Assembly (NCBI RefSeq): GCF_030719215.1
Contig: NZ_CP120983.1
Coordinates: 4,340,001 to 4,404,000 of the forward strand
Direction of reading: 5' to 3'
Length of the DNA: 64,000 bases
Origin: Streptomyces sp. Alt3
GTDB taxonomy: Bacteria > Actinomycetota > Actinomycetes > Streptomycetales > Streptomycetaceae
Shown: positions 1 to 8,921 of the stretch, piece by piece
Position numbering within the stretch: position 1 is the stretch's first letter
Layout of the letters: each line of letters begins with the position of its first letter
Made by a program: the position numbers and the translations under genes
Notes under the pieces: generated by a model
The model's input: the letters and a program-made list of their open reading frames with translations, nothing else
The model's database searches: none
What the model was told of the DNA's origin: nothing

Positions 1-364
1 TCCGGAGCTCCTCAAGGACCTGCAGGAGGGTGTCTCCGGCAAGTACGGCAAGCCCGCCGGCAGCCAGCCGTTCGACTTCGTCTTCCACGGTGGCTCGGGC
101 TCCACGGCCGAGGAGATCGCCACCGCGCTGGAGAACGGCGTCGTGAAGATGAACCTCGACACCGACACCCAGTACGCCTTCACCCGCCCGATCGTGGACC
201 ACGTGTTCCGCAACTACGACGGCGTGCTGAAGGTCGACGGCGAGGTCGGCAACAAGAAGGTCTACGACCCGCGTAGCTGGGGCAAGTCCGCCGAGGGCGG
301 CATGGCCGTGCGCGTCACGGAGGCCTGCGCCAACCTGCGTTCCGCCGGCACCAAGCTGAAGTAA
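1..364 (+). CDS. fba: Class II fructose-bisphosphate aldolase, C-terminal part (5' end outside window)
   Basis: The reading frame is open from base 2 and ends at TAA 362-364, so only about the last 120 residues are present. They include FVFHGGSGS, which is the zinc/phosphate-binding glycine-rich loop of class II aldolases, followed by GVVKMNLDTDTQYAF and a conserved C-terminus (YDPRSWGKSAEGGM). The enzyme is cytosolic and interconverts fructose 1,6-bisphosphate with glyceraldehyde 3-phosphate and dihydroxyacetone phosphate. A 12-bp perfect hairpin follows 17 bases after the stop, so this is the end of its transcription unit. Identity is secure; the N-terminal zinc ligands cannot be checked. 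Confidence 0.95.
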   Translation, partial: PELLKDLQEGVSGKYGKPAGSQPFDFVFHGGSGSTAEEIATALENGVVKMNLDTDTQYAFTRPIVDHVFRNYDGVLKVDGEVGNKKVYDPRSWGKSAEGGMAVRVTEACANLRSAGTKLK

Positions 365-381
365 GTACGTCACGGACGTAC

Positions 382-418
382 GGCGGGCCCGGTCTCCCTT
401 CGGGGAACCGGGCCCGCC
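382..418 (+). terminator. Hairpin terminator after fba
   Basis: Bases 382-393 (GGCGGGCCCGGT) pair perfectly with 407-418 around a 13-base loop. There is no U-tract, which is usual for Streptomyces terminators. Its position also argues against translation of the next gene from the ATG at 421. Confidence 0.8.
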
Positions 419-447
419 CCATGTCCGAAGGGAGTGAGGGAACCGCT

Positions 448-1644
448 GTGAGCACGTCTGCGCGCTACGACTTCGACACCGTCATCGACCGCCGGGGTAC
501 CTGGTGCGTCCAGTGGGACGGCGTCGCGGACCGCTTCGGGGTCGACGGGCTGCTGCCCTTCACCATCTCCGACATGGACTTCGAGACCGCGCCCGAGGTC
601 CTGGCCGCGCTGCGTGCCCGCCTGGACCACGGGGTGCTGGGCTACACCACCTGGCAGCAGGACGACTTCCTGTCGGCCGTGGCCCACTGGTACGGAACCC
701 GGTACGGCACGGACCTCGACACCGGCAGGCTGGTCTACGGCCCGTCCGTGCTCAGCCAGCTCTCGCAGCTGCTGCAGATGTGGACGTCCGAGGGCGAGGG
801 CGTGGTCGTCCACACCCCGACGTACGACGGTTTCCGCAAGGCGATCCTCGGGCTCGGGCGGGAGCTGCGGGGCGTGCCGGTGGGGGACACTGCAGCCCTG
901 GAACGCGAGCTGGCGCGGGCCGACTCGAAGGTGCTGGTGCTGTGCTCGCCGCACAACCCGACGGGGCGGGTGTGGACGGAGACCGAGCTCCGGGAGATGG
1001 CGGAGCTGGCCCGTCGCCACGGTGTGGCCGTGATCAGCGACGAGATCCATGCGGACTTCGTCCATGACGGCCATGTGCACGTCCCGTACGCCCGGATCGC
1101 CGACGATGCCGACGCGGGTGACGGTGGAGGCCGGGCCGGCGGGCGCTGGGCGGTCATCACCTCCGCGTCGAAGTCGTTCAACTTCCCGGCGTTGACCGGT
1201 TCGTACGGGATCGTCGGCGAACCCGCGGACCGTGCGGAGTACCTGCGCCGGATGGAGACGGCCGAGGGACTCGCCTCGCCCGCGGTGCTTTCGCTGACCG
1301 CCCACATCGCGGCGTACCGGGAGGGCGCGGCCTGGCTGGACGCGGTCCGCGCGTACGTCGCGGGGAATCTGGCGATGGTCGCGCGGCGGCTGGACGCGGA
1401 GTTCCCGGAGCTCGCGTGGGTCGCGCCGCAGGCCGGCTACCTGGCGTGGATCGATCTGCGTCCCCTGGGTGTGGACGAGGAGGCGCTGCAGCGGGTGCTG
1501 ATCGAGCGGGAGAAGGTCGCGATCATGCCGGGTTCGGTGTACGGGGCGCCCGGATTCCTGCGGCTCAACGTGGGATGCCCGCGGAGCAAGGCCGAGGCGG
1601 GGGTGTCGGCCCTGGTGCGGGGGCTGAGGACGGTGCGGGCGTAG
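448..1644 (+). CDS. MalY/PatB-family PLP-dependent C-S lyase (aminotransferase fold)
   Basis: Fold-type I PLP enzyme of about 398 residues. The N-terminus (FTISDMDFETAPEVLAAL) is the typical MalY/PatB opening. Other landmarks are SPHNPTGRVW, SDEIHADFV and SASKSFNFPALTGSYGIV, with the Schiff-base lysine at about residue 242. Members cleave cystathionine or other cysteine S-conjugates to a thiol, pyruvate and ammonia; the substrate here is not readable. The GTG at 448 is chosen because GGGAGTGAGGG lies 7-15 bases upstream; the in-frame ATG at 421 abuts the fba terminator and is unlikely. Family assignment is firm; the exact role (methionine metabolism or detoxification) is inferred. Confidence 0.88.
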   Translation: MSTSARYDFDTVIDRRGTWCVQWDGVADRFGVDGLLPFTISDMDFETAPEVLAALRARLDHGVLGYTTWQQDDFLSAVAHWYGTRYGTDLDTGRLVYGPSVLSQLSQLLQMWTSEGEGVVVHTPTYDGFRKAILGLGRELRGVPVGDTAALERELARADSKVLVLCSPHNPTGRVWTETELREMAELARRHGVAVISDEIHADFVHDGHVHVPYARIADDADAGDGGGRAGGRWAVITSASKSFNFPALTGSYGIVGEPADRAEYLRRMETAEGLASPAVLSLTAHIAAYREGAAWLDAVRAYVAGNLAMVARRLDAEFPELAWVAPQAGYLAWIDLRPLGVDEEALQRVLIEREKVAIMPGSVYGAPGFLRLNVGCPRSKAEAGVSALVRGLRTVRA

Positions 1645-1757
1645 GCGGGAGCCGTGCGGCCCCTCCGGCCCGCCGTCCCGCGTCGGACGCGCCGTGTCCC
1701 ACGGCCGGGTGAGCGCGGTGGATGGCCCTCGGGCCGGGCAGCGATGATGCTGCTCGT

Positions 1758-3266
1758 ATGACTGACGCGAACGGTACGGACGGTACGGACGAGGGCGGTA
1801 TCCGGGTCGCCTCGCCCCTGGGGCGCTGGGTCGTCCTGACCACCGTGCTCGGGTCGAGCATGGCCCTGCTGGACTCCACGGTCATCAACGTGGCTCTCCC
1901 CCGCATCGGCCAGGACCTCGGCACCGATCTGGCCGCCCTGCAGTGGACCGTCAACGCCTACATGCTCACCCTGGCGGGGCTGATCCTGCTCGGCGGCGCG
2001 CTCGGGGACCGGTTCGGACGGCGCCGGGTGTTCGTCGTCGGCGTGGTCTGGTTCGCCGCCGCCTCGCTGCTGTGCGGGATCGCGCCGAACGCGGAGGTGC
2101 TGGTGGCCTCGCGGGCGTTGCAGGGGGTCGGGGGCGCCCTGCTCACACCCGGATCGCTGGCGATCATCCAGGCCAGCTTCCATCCCGACGACCGGGCCCG
2201 CGCCGTGGGGCTCTGGTCCGGGCTCGGCGGGGTGGGGGCGGCCGTAGGGCCGTTCCTCGGGGGATGGCTGGTGGACGGGCCGGGCTGGCGGTGGGTGTTC
2301 CTGCTCAATCTGCCGCTCGCCGCCGTCTGCGTGCCCGTCGCCCTGCGCCATGTGCCGGAATCCAGGGACCCGGACGCCCACGGCCGCTTCGACGTCCTCG
2401 GCGCCGCCCTCGCGGCGCTCGCACTCGCCCTGGTCACCTACGCGCTGATCGAGGTGCCTGAGCAGGGCGCGTCCGTCCTGGTGATCGGCGCGGCTCTCGG
2501 TGGCGTGGTGCTGGGAGCGGCCTTCGTACGGGTGGAGCGGCGGCGGGCGGACCCCATGGTGCCGCCCTCGATCTTCGCGTCGCGGCAGTTCACCGCCGTC
2601 AACATCGTCACGTTCTGCGTGTACGCGGCCCTCGGCGGGTTCTTCTTCCTGTCCGCGATCCAGCTCCAGGTGGTCGCCGGCTACTCGGCGCTCGGCGCGG
2701 GCACCGCGCTGCTGCCCACCACGGTGCTGATGCTGCTCTTCTCAGCGTCGGCCGGGGATCTCGGGCGGCGCATCGGACCGAGGATCCCGCTCACCGTCGG
2801 CCCGCTGCTGGCGGCCGCCGGGATGCTGCTGATGCTGCGGGTCGGTCCCGGCGCCTCCTACCTCCTGGACGTACTGCCCGCGGTGCTGGTCCTCGGGGTC
2901 GGCATGGTCACCCTGGTGGCCCCGCTCACCGCGACGGTGCTGGCCGCCGTGGACACCGGGCGGGCCGGGCTCGCCAGCGGCATCAACAACGCGGCGGCGC
3001 GGGCCGCCGGGCTGCTCGCGGTGGCCGCGCTCCCCCTGCTGGCCGGGATGGGCCCGGAGGCGTACCGGGACGCGGGGGAGTTCGCCTCGACCTTCCGGCG
3101 GGCCATGCCGATGTGCGCCGGTCTGCTGGTGGCGGGATCGGTGATCGCCTGGTGGGCCGTGCGGGCGTCTCCCGCGGCCCGGCCCGAGACCCGGCCCGCG
3201 TGTTCGACGCACTGCGGGGTCACGGCCCCGCCCTTGGAGCCGGAGCCCGGGTCCGGGCACACTTGA
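1758..3266 (+). CDS. MFS drug exporter, DHA2 (EmrB/QacA, 14-TM) family
   Basis: Integral membrane proton-coupled exporter of about 502 residues. The start of TM1 carries the DHA2 signature LDSTVINVALPRIGQDL, the loop after TM2 carries GDRFGRRRVF (motif A), and RALQGVGGALLTPGSLAII is motif B/C-like. Hydrophobic segments account for about 14 helices and the tail is Pro/Thr-rich. The ATG at 1758 (MTDANGTDGTD) is preferred over the in-frame ATG at 1722 because the intervening 12 residues look untranslated and no ribosome site is evident before either, which suggests a leaderless message. It ends 3 bases before the DUF3151 gene. Substrate is unknown; multidrug or antibiotic efflux is the usual inference. 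Confidence 0.88.
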   Translation: MTDANGTDGTDEGGIRVASPLGRWVVLTTVLGSSMALLDSTVINVALPRIGQDLGTDLAALQWTVNAYMLTLAGLILLGGALGDRFGRRRVFVVGVVWFAAASLLCGIAPNAEVLVASRALQGVGGALLTPGSLAIIQASFHPDDRARAVGLWSGLGGVGAAVGPFLGGWLVDGPGWRWVFLLNLPLAAVCVPVALRHVPESRDPDAHGRFDVLGAALAALALALVTYALIEVPEQGASVLVIGAALGGVVLGAAFVRVERRRADPMVPPSIFASRQFTAVNIVTFCVYAALGGFFFLSAIQLQVVAGYSALGAGTALLPTTVLMLLFSASAGDLGRRIGPRIPLTVGPLLAAAGMLLMLRVGPGASYLLDVLPAVLVLGVGMVTLVAPLTATVLAAVDTGRAGLASGINNAAARAAGLLAVAALPLLAGMGPEAYRDAGEFASTFRRAMPMCAGLLVAGSVIAWWAVRASPAARPETRPACSTHCGVTAPPLEPEPGSGHT

Positions 3267-3269
3267 GCC

Positions 3270-3683
3270 ATGTCCATCCACGAGAACCTGCTCGGGGGCC
3301 CTGCCCCGACCCACCTGCCCGACGACCCGGAGCCGCGTGAGCTGCTCGCGGCCGGCACCGCCCCCGCCGATGTCGCGGCGAAGTACCCCAAGTCCTCGCT
3401 GGCCTGGGCGCAGCTCGCCGACGAGGCGTTCGAGGGCGGCCGGGTCGTCGAGTCCTACGCCTACGCGCGCACCGGCTACCACCGCGGCCTGGACGCGCTG
3501 CGCCGCGCGGGCTGGAAGGGCCACGGCCCCGTCCCGTTCGAGCACGAGCCGAACCGGGGCTTCCTGCGTGCCCTGCACGCCCTCGCGCGCGCCGCGCAGG
3601 CGATCGGTGAGCAGGACGAGTACGAGCGCTGCTCGACGTTCCTGCGCGACTCCTCGCAGACCGCCGCCGACATCCTGGGCTGA
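3270..3683 (+). CDS. DUF3151 family protein
   Basis: A 137-residue soluble protein. The sequence from ENLLGGPAPTHLPDDPEP through AKYPKSSLAWAQLADEAFE to GYHRGLDALRRAGWKGHGPV matches DUF3151, an actinobacterial family of unknown function that I recall as commonly linked to fba. It is mostly alpha-helical, with a TPR-like helical repeat feel (ALW/ALADEAF spacing), but no catalytic motif is visible. It starts 3 bases after the MFS stop, so it is probably co-transcribed, and a strong hairpin closes the unit 18 bases downstream. Confidence 0.85.
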   Translation: MSIHENLLGGPAPTHLPDDPEPRELLAAGTAPADVAAKYPKSSLAWAQLADEAFEGGRVVESYAYARTGYHRGLDALRRAGWKGHGPVPFEHEPNRGFLRALHALARAAQAIGEQDEYERCSTFLRDSSQTAADILG

Positions 3684-3701
3684 GGTCCGGCCCCGCCTTC
3701 C

Positions 3702-3731
3702 GGGCCCCGCGGGCAGCAGCCCGCGGGGCCC
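3702..3731 (+). terminator. Hairpin terminator after the DUF3151 gene
   Basis: A 13-bp perfect stem, GGGCCCCGCGGGC (3702-3714) with GCCCGCGGGGCCC (3719-3731), around a 4-base AGCA loop. Confidence 0.8.
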
Positions 3732-3841
3732 GACGCGTTCTCCGGAAGGCCGTTAGGATGCCGAGCAGGGGACCGGAGCTCCACCCACCCTCGGAGGAAG
3801 GGGCGGACCGCTACCCGGAAGCTCGTGTCGAGGAGACAGCA

Positions 3842-4690
3842 ATGTCTACGTTCCACCCCGACCCCGAAGCCACCGGTGCGGAGACCCCGCACCTGGACTT
3901 CGCGGGAACGACGCCGTACGAGGACTACGTCCAGGCGGACGTCCTGACCCACCTCCAGCACCTGCGCTCGGACGATCCCGGCGAGATGGTCTTCCTGGTC
4001 ACCACCCAGGTCATGGAGCTGTGGTTCACGGTCATCGTCCATGAGTGGGAGACGGCGGCGCACGCCCTGCGCGAGGACCGCATACCGGTCGCCCGCGACG
4101 CCCTGAAGCGCTCGCTGCGGGAGCTGGAGGCGCTGAACGCGTCCTGGAAGCCGCTCGCCGGCCTCACCCCCGCCCAGTTCAACTCCTACCGGGGCTCCCT
4201 CGGCGAGGGGTCCGGCTTCCAGTCGGCGATGTACCGGCGGATGGAGTTCCTGCTGGGCGACAAGTCCGCCTCCATGCTCGTGCCGCACCGGGGCGCGCCC
4301 CGTGTCCACGCGGAGCTGGAGAAGGCGCTCCAGGAGCCCGGTCTGTACGACGAGACGCTCGCCCTGCTGGCCCGGCGCGGATACGCCGTGCCCCGGTCGG
4401 TGCTGGAGCGTGACCTGTCGCAGAAGTACGAGCCGTCCCCCGCGGTCGAGGCAGTCTGGGCGGAGATCTACGCCGACGCCGACCAGAACGCCGAGCTCGT
4501 GCGGCTCGGCGAGGTGCTGACCGACGTCGGCGAGCTCGTGTGGCGCTGGCGCAACGACCACCTGACCGCCACCCGGCGGGCGATGGGATCGAAGACGGGC
4601 ACCGGCGGATCGGCCGGGGTCGCCTGGCTGGAGAAGCGGGCGACGAAGAGTGTGTTCCCCGAGCTCTGGACGGCGCGCAGCCATGTCTGA
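3842..4690 (+). CDS. kynA: Tryptophan 2,3-dioxygenase
   Basis: Heme enzyme that oxidises L-tryptophan to N-formylkynurenine, the first step of the kynurenine pathway. The 282-residue product shows family motifs: TPYEDYVQADVLTHLQHL, EMVFLVTTQVMELWF, NSYRGSLGEGSGFQSAMYR and the C-terminal GTGGSAGVAWLEKRA. Length is normal for bacterial TDO. The ATG at 3842 is chosen over one at 3758 because AGGAGAC lies 6-11 bases upstream and conservation starts after it. The next gene, kynureninase, overlaps by 8 bases (ATGTCTGA), implying translational coupling in a tryptophan catabolic operon. Confidence 0.95.
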   Translation: MSTFHPDPEATGAETPHLDFAGTTPYEDYVQADVLTHLQHLRSDDPGEMVFLVTTQVMELWFTVIVHEWETAAHALREDRIPVARDALKRSLRELEALNASWKPLAGLTPAQFNSYRGSLGEGSGFQSAMYRRMEFLLGDKSASMLVPHRGAPRVHAELEKALQEPGLYDETLALLARRGYAVPRSVLERDLSQKYEPSPAVEAVWAEIYADADQNAELVRLGEVLTDVGELVWRWRNDHLTATRRAMGSKTGTGGSAGVAWLEKRATKSVFPELWTARSHV

Positions 4691-5879
4691 CTTCAAGGAG
4701 CGCGCCGAGGCGCTCGACTCCGCCGACGGACTCGCCGCACTGCGCGAGCTGTTCACACTCGACGACACCGTCTACCTCGACGGCAACTCGCTGGGCGCGC
4801 TGCCCCGCCACGTCCCCGCGCGCATGCAGGACGTCATCACCCGCGAGTGGGGCTCCCTGCGCATCCGCTCCTGGGACGGGAGCGGCTGGTGGACCGCGCC
4901 CGAGCGGATCGGCGACCGGATCGCCCCGCTGGTCGGTGCGGGTGCCGGACAGATCGTGGTGGGCGACTCCACCAGCGTGAACGTCTTCAAGGCCGTGGTG
5001 GCAGCGAGCCGTCTCGCGGGCGACGGCCGTGACGAGATCCTGGTCGACGCGACGACGTTCCCCACGGACGGGTACATCGCCGCGTCGGCGGCCCGGATGA
5101 CGGGCCACCGCGTCGTCCCTGTCGACCCGGCCGACGTGCGGGACGCGCTCGGCCCCCGTACGGCGGTCGTGCTCCTGAACCACGTCGACTTCCGCACGGG
5201 CCGGCTCCATGACCTGCCCGGTCTCACCGCCGCCGTCCACGAGGCGGGTGCGCTCGCCGTCTGGGACCTGTGCCACAGCGCCGGCGCGCTGCCGGTGGGC
5301 CTCGACGCGCACGGTGTCGACCTGGCCGTCGGCTGCACGTACAAGTACCTCAACGGCGGCCCCGGCTCGCCCGCCTACCTGTACGTCGCCGCGCGCCACC
5401 AGGAGGCTTTCGACTCGCCCCTGCCCGGGTGGACCTCGCATGCCGACCCGTTCGCCATGACCCCCGGGTACGCCCCCGCGGACGGTTCCGTGCGGGGCCG
5501 GGTCGGCACCCCGGACATCCTGTCCATGCTGGCCCTGGAGGCGGCGCTGGACGTGTGGGACGGGGTGCCGGTGGACGCCGTGCGGGCCAAGTCCCTGGCG
5601 CTGACGGACTTCTTCCTGGAGTGCGTCGCCGCGTACGTCCCCGAGGGCCGGGTCGTACCGGTCACCCCGGCCGCCCACGCGGAGCGCGGCAGCCAGGTCT
5701 CGCTGCGGTGCGAGAACGCGGACGAGACGGAAGCGGTGATGCGCGCGCTCATCGAGCGCGGTGTGGTCGGCGACCTGCGTCGTCCGGACGTCCTGCGCTT
5801 CGGCTTCACCCCGCTGTACGTCGGTTTCGCCGACGCGGAACGGGCGGCGCGGATCCTTGCCGAGGTGCTGGCGGTCTGA
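4683..5879 (+). CDS. kynU: Kynureninase
   Basis: PLP hydrolase that splits L-kynurenine to anthranilate and alanine. The 398-residue protein contains YLDGNSLGALPR, the helix GEWGS-like REWGSLRIRSWDGSGWW, WDLCHSAGALPVGLDAHGVD (PLP-ring aspartate) and CTYKYLNGGPGSPAYLYV with the Schiff-base lysine at about residue 221. The ATG at 4683 lies inside the 3' end of the dioxygenase gene. With the dioxygenase upstream and an arylformamidase-like hydrolase downstream it completes tryptophan to anthranilate. A large hairpin follows the stop, so the hydrolase may be only partly co-transcribed. Confidence 0.95.
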   Translation: MSDFKERAEALDSADGLAALRELFTLDDTVYLDGNSLGALPRHVPARMQDVITREWGSLRIRSWDGSGWWTAPERIGDRIAPLVGAGAGQIVVGDSTSVNVFKAVVAASRLAGDGRDEILVDATTFPTDGYIAASAARMTGHRVVPVDPADVRDALGPRTAVVLLNHVDFRTGRLHDLPGLTAAVHEAGALAVWDLCHSAGALPVGLDAHGVDLAVGCTYKYLNGGPGSPAYLYVAARHQEAFDSPLPGWTSHADPFAMTPGYAPADGSVRGRVGTPDILSMLALEAALDVWDGVPVDAVRAKSLALTDFFLECVAAYVPEGRVVPVTPAAHAERGSQVSLRCENADETEAVMRALIERGVVGDLRRPDVLRFGFTPLYVGFADAERAARILAEVLAV

Positions 5880-5883
5880 GCGT

Positions 5884-5926
5884 CCGCCGCCGGCCCGGTC
5901 CATGATCCGGGCCGGTACGGCGGCGG
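5884..5926 (+). terminator. GC-rich hairpin between kynU and the hydrolase
   Basis: CCGGCCCGG (5890-5898) pairs with CCGGGCCGG (5907-5915), and CCGCCG before it pairs with CGGCGG after a short bulge. It could terminate or attenuate the tryptophan catabolic transcript before the next gene. Confidence 0.6.
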
Positions 5927-5993
5927 TGTTCCGTACTGGTACCGTCCCCGCAGGTCAGTCCAGTTGGGCGCGGGCCAGGACGGTTGGAGCAGC

Positions 5994-6866
5994 ATGTCGG
6001 ATTCTGCCGGGCGTGACCGCGAGGCCGCCGAGACCGAGTCGGCGTTCGCGCATCCCGAGGTCGCCCCCGACGGGTCCGCGTCCTACGGGAGCCACCCCGA
6101 CCAGGTGATCGACTTCTTCGCGCCGCGGGACGGCCGGGCCGGTGCGCCGCTCGTGGTGCTCCTGCACGGCGGGGCCTGGCGGGCGCCCTACGACCGGCAG
6201 CACGTGTCGCCGTTCGCGGACTTCCTCGCGCGGCGCGGTTTCGCGGTGGCCAGCGTCGAGTACCGGCGCGGTGGTGAGATCCCCCGGCAGGGCACGGCGG
6301 GCCCGGTCGCGGGGCGCTGGCCCGAGACCTTCGACGACGTGGCGGCGGCGATGGACGCCCTGCCGGCGCTGGCCGCCCGTGAGCTGCCGGGGGCGGATCC
6401 GCGCAAGACCGTGGTCACCGGGCACTCGGCGGGCGGGCAGCTCGCCCTGTGGGCGGCCGCCCGGCACGTGCTCCCGAAGGGTTCCCCGTGGCGGCTCCCC
6501 GCCGCGCCCGCGCTGCGCGGGGTGGTCGCGCTGGCGCCGATCGGTGACTTCGCGAGCGCGGTGGAGCTGGACGTCTGCTCGGGTGCGCTGCACCAGCTCC
6601 TCGGCGCGGACGACTTCGAGGCCCGGAGCGCGCACGTCGATCCGGCTCTGCTGCTGCCGACCGGGATCGCGACGGCCGTCGTCCAGGGGGTGGAGGACAC
6701 CACGGTCCCGCAGGCCGTGACGGAGGCGTTCGTGGATGCCGCGGCGAAGGCCGGCGAGATGGTGGGGCTGACGCTGCTGGACGGGGTCGGCCACTTCCCG
6801 CTGATCGACCCGGCCGCGGACGCCTGCGCCGTGGTGGCCGAGGAGATCGCCCAGCTGGCCTGGTAG
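5994..6866 (+). CDS. Alpha/beta hydrolase, probable kynurenine formamidase
   Basis: A 290-residue alpha/beta hydrolase with the oxyanion motif LHGGAWRAPYDRQ, the nucleophile elbow GHSAGGQ (serine about 145), acid residue in QGVEDTTVPQ and histidine in DGVGHFPLID. The HGG-and-GxSxG arrangement fits the esterase/arylformamidase subgroup. Its place directly after tryptophan dioxygenase and kynureninase supports hydrolysis of N-formylkynurenine to kynurenine, the missing middle step. The ATG at 5994 has GGAG 5-8 bases upstream. The function is inferred from context; a generic esterase is the alternative. Confidence 0.8.
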   Translation: MSDSAGRDREAAETESAFAHPEVAPDGSASYGSHPDQVIDFFAPRDGRAGAPLVVLLHGGAWRAPYDRQHVSPFADFLARRGFAVASVEYRRGGEIPRQGTAGPVAGRWPETFDDVAAAMDALPALAARELPGADPRKTVVTGHSAGGQLALWAAARHVLPKGSPWRLPAAPALRGVVALAPIGDFASAVELDVCSGALHQLLGADDFEARSAHVDPALLLPTGIATAVVQGVEDTTVPQAVTEAFVDAAAKAGEMVGLTLLDGVGHFPLIDPAADACAVVAEEIAQLAW

Positions 6867-6939
6867 TACTTGCGACGGACGCCGAAGGATCCGCTTCACT
6901 GCTGACGACCCCGGCGGGCGGGGCCCCTACCGTGGAAGC

Positions 6940-8247
6940 GTGACCGAGACCAAGACCCAGAGCCCGGAGCGCCGGGCAGCCGCGACGGCGATAGACAGCC
7001 TTCGGCAGGACCTGTTCCACAACGTCTTCGACTACCGCCCGCTGGACCCGCTGGGCACGGGCGGGCCGGTCGTCCGACGCCTCCCGGCTCCCTTCCGCAA
7101 GGGCGCCGTCTGGTTCCCGCACGCGGTGGTGGGCCTGGTGGCGCTGATCTCGCTGCTGGAGGGCGTCTTCGCCGCGAACACCTACTCCCCGTTCGGCATC
7201 GCGACCCTCATCACCGCGTTCCTCCCGGCCGGCACGCTGCTGATGACGCTGGTCCGTCCCGTCCTCGCGTTCTGGGTGTCGATCGTGTCGACGCCGGTGG
7301 TGGCGATCGTGGGCAGTGGCGACTGGCCGTGGCAGCCGAGCGCGTTCGCCTGCCACCTCGGAGTGCTGGTCGTGGTCGCGGCGAGGACACGGCCGCGTAC
7401 CGCCGCCTGGATGTGGCTGATCACCCTGCTCGTCGGGAGCGCCCTGGGGAACATGGGCCCCGGCTTCTCCAACACCGCGCCGATGGCCGTCACCTCGGCC
7501 TTCGCGCTGCTCCTCGTCGCCATGGTGCAGGTACGCCGTGAGGCGCAGCACGAGGTCACCGTGCAGCGGACCGTCACCGCCGTCGAGCGGGACAGGCGGA
7601 CGCTCCTGGAGGAGCGCACCACCATCGCCCGTGAGCTGCACGACGTCGTCGCCCACCACATGTCGGTCGTCGCGATCCAGGCGGAGGCGGCCCCGTACCG
7701 GGTGGAGAATCCGCCGCCCGAGCTGGAACAGGCCTTCGTCACCATCCGGGAGAACGCCGTCGCCGCGCTCACCGAGCTGCGCCGGGTGCTCGGCGTCGTA
7801 CGTGCGGAGGACTACGAGGCGCCTGACGCCCCGCAGCCCACCCTCGCCGAGATCGACCGGCTGCTGGACAACGTCCGGGAGACCGGGCTGGAGACGGAGA
7901 AGACGGTCACCGGTGCGGTGCGGGTGCTGCCGCAGGGTGTCGAGCTGTCGGCGTACCGCATCGTCCAGGAGGCGCTGAGCAACACGCTCAGGCACGCGCC
8001 GGGCGCCGCGGCCAAGGTGGAGATCGGCTATGTGCTCGGCGGGCTCGGGGTGCGGGTCGTCAACGGCCCCGCGCGGGGGCTGGTCAAGCCGTCGCCAGGG
8101 GCCGGGCACGGAATCACGGGGATGCGGGAGCGGGTCGCGATGCTGAACGGCGAGATGACGGCCGGGTCCACCGAGGACGGCGGCTACGAGGTCGCCGTGT
8201 TCCTTCCGGTGCAGGCGGAGCGGGCCGAGGCCGGTGAGGGCGCGTGA
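6940..8247 (+). CDS. Membrane sensor histidine kinase, NarL-partner (HisKA_3) type
   Basis: A 435-residue protein. After about 55 cytosolic residues come hydrophobic segments between roughly residues 60 and 190 (four or five helices), then a coiled region and the dimerisation/phosphoacceptor box ARELHDVVAHHMSVVAIQ with the phospho-accepting histidine at about 234. The ATPase domain has AYRIVQEALSNTLRHAPG (N box) and GHGITGMRERV (G box). The signal is unknown; no extracellular domain of size is present, so sensing is probably within the membrane. The stop overlaps the response regulator start by 4 bases (GTGA), so the pair is translationally coupled. The GTG at 6940 is the first plausible start. 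Confidence 0.92.
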   Translation: MTETKTQSPERRAAATAIDSLRQDLFHNVFDYRPLDPLGTGGPVVRRLPAPFRKGAVWFPHAVVGLVALISLLEGVFAANTYSPFGIATLITAFLPAGTLLMTLVRPVLAFWVSIVSTPVVAIVGSGDWPWQPSAFACHLGVLVVVAARTRPRTAAWMWLITLLVGSALGNMGPGFSNTAPMAVTSAFALLLVAMVQVRREAQHEVTVQRTVTAVERDRRTLLEERTTIARELHDVVAHHMSVVAIQAEAAPYRVENPPPELEQAFVTIRENAVAALTELRRVLGVVRAEDYEAPDAPQPTLAEIDRLLDNVRETGLETEKTVTGAVRVLPQGVELSAYRIVQEALSNTLRHAPGAAAKVEIGYVLGGLGVRVVNGPARGLVKPSPGAGHGITGMRERVAMLNGEMTAGSTEDGGYEVAVFLPVQAERAEAGEGA

Positions 8248-8912
8248 GCGAGGCACTCATCCGGGTACTGATCGTCGACGACCAGGCGATGGTCCGCGAG
8301 GGCTTCTCCGTGCTGCTGAACGCGATGCCCGGCATCGAGGTCGTCGGTGAGGCCGTCGACGGCCGGCAGGCCGTCTCCCAGGTCCGGGTCCTGCGGCCCG
8401 ACGTGGTGCTGATGGACATCCGCATGCCGGAGCTCAACGGCATCGAGGCGACCCGGGAGATCGTCGCAGCCGACGCGGACGCCAAGGTGCTCGTCCTGAC
8501 CACGTTCGATCTCGACGAGTACGTGTACCAGGCTCTGCGGGCGGGTGCCTCGGGCTTCCTGCTGAAGGACGCCTCGGCCAGGCAGCTCGCCGACGGTGTG
8601 CGGGTGGTGGCGTCCGGCGAGGCGCTGCTCGCTCCGACGGTGACCCGCAGGCTGATCACGGAGTTCTCGAAGATCGCCGAGGCGCCGCGGCCGCCCGCGA
8701 TGGCCAGGATCGGCGACCTGACCGAGCGGGAGACGGAGGTGCTCGTGCTGATCGCCCAGGGCCTGTCGAACCTGGAGATCGCCTCGCACCTGGTGGTCGC
8801 CGAGTCGACCATCAAGACGCACGTCAGCCGCATCCTGGTGAAACTGGGGCTGCGGGACCGGACCCAGGCGGCCGTGTTCGCCTACGAGGCGCGGCTGGTC
8901 ACGCCCGGATAG
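8244..8912 (+). CDS. Response regulator, NarL/FixJ family
   Basis: A 222-residue regulator. The receiver domain has acidic residues in IVDDQAMVREG, the phosphorylatable Asp at about residue 58 in VVLMDIRMPELNG, and the conserved lysine in FLLKDAS. The C-terminal LuxR-type helix-turn-helix runs from LTERETEVLVLIAQGLSN to ESTIKTHVSRILVKLGLRDR. It is the partner of the overlapping histidine kinase. Targets are unknown; the P450 gene begins 9 bases after the stop and may be in the same operon. Confidence 0.93.
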   Translation: MSEALIRVLIVDDQAMVREGFSVLLNAMPGIEVVGEAVDGRQAVSQVRVLRPDVVLMDIRMPELNGIEATREIVAADADAKVLVLTTFDLDEYVYQALRAGASGFLLKDASARQLADGVRVVASGEALLAPTVTRRLITEFSKIAEAPRPPAMARIGDLTERETEVLVLIAQGLSNLEIASHLVVAESTIKTHVSRILVKLGLRDRTQAAVFAYEARLVTPG

Positions 8913-8921
8913 CGTCGGCTC

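Noticed and set aside
370..1305. Long open frames antisense to the C-S lyase and similar long antisense frames throughout the window
   Set aside because: High GC content opens frames on the opposite strand; codon third-position bias, motifs and ribosome sites support the genes annotated here.
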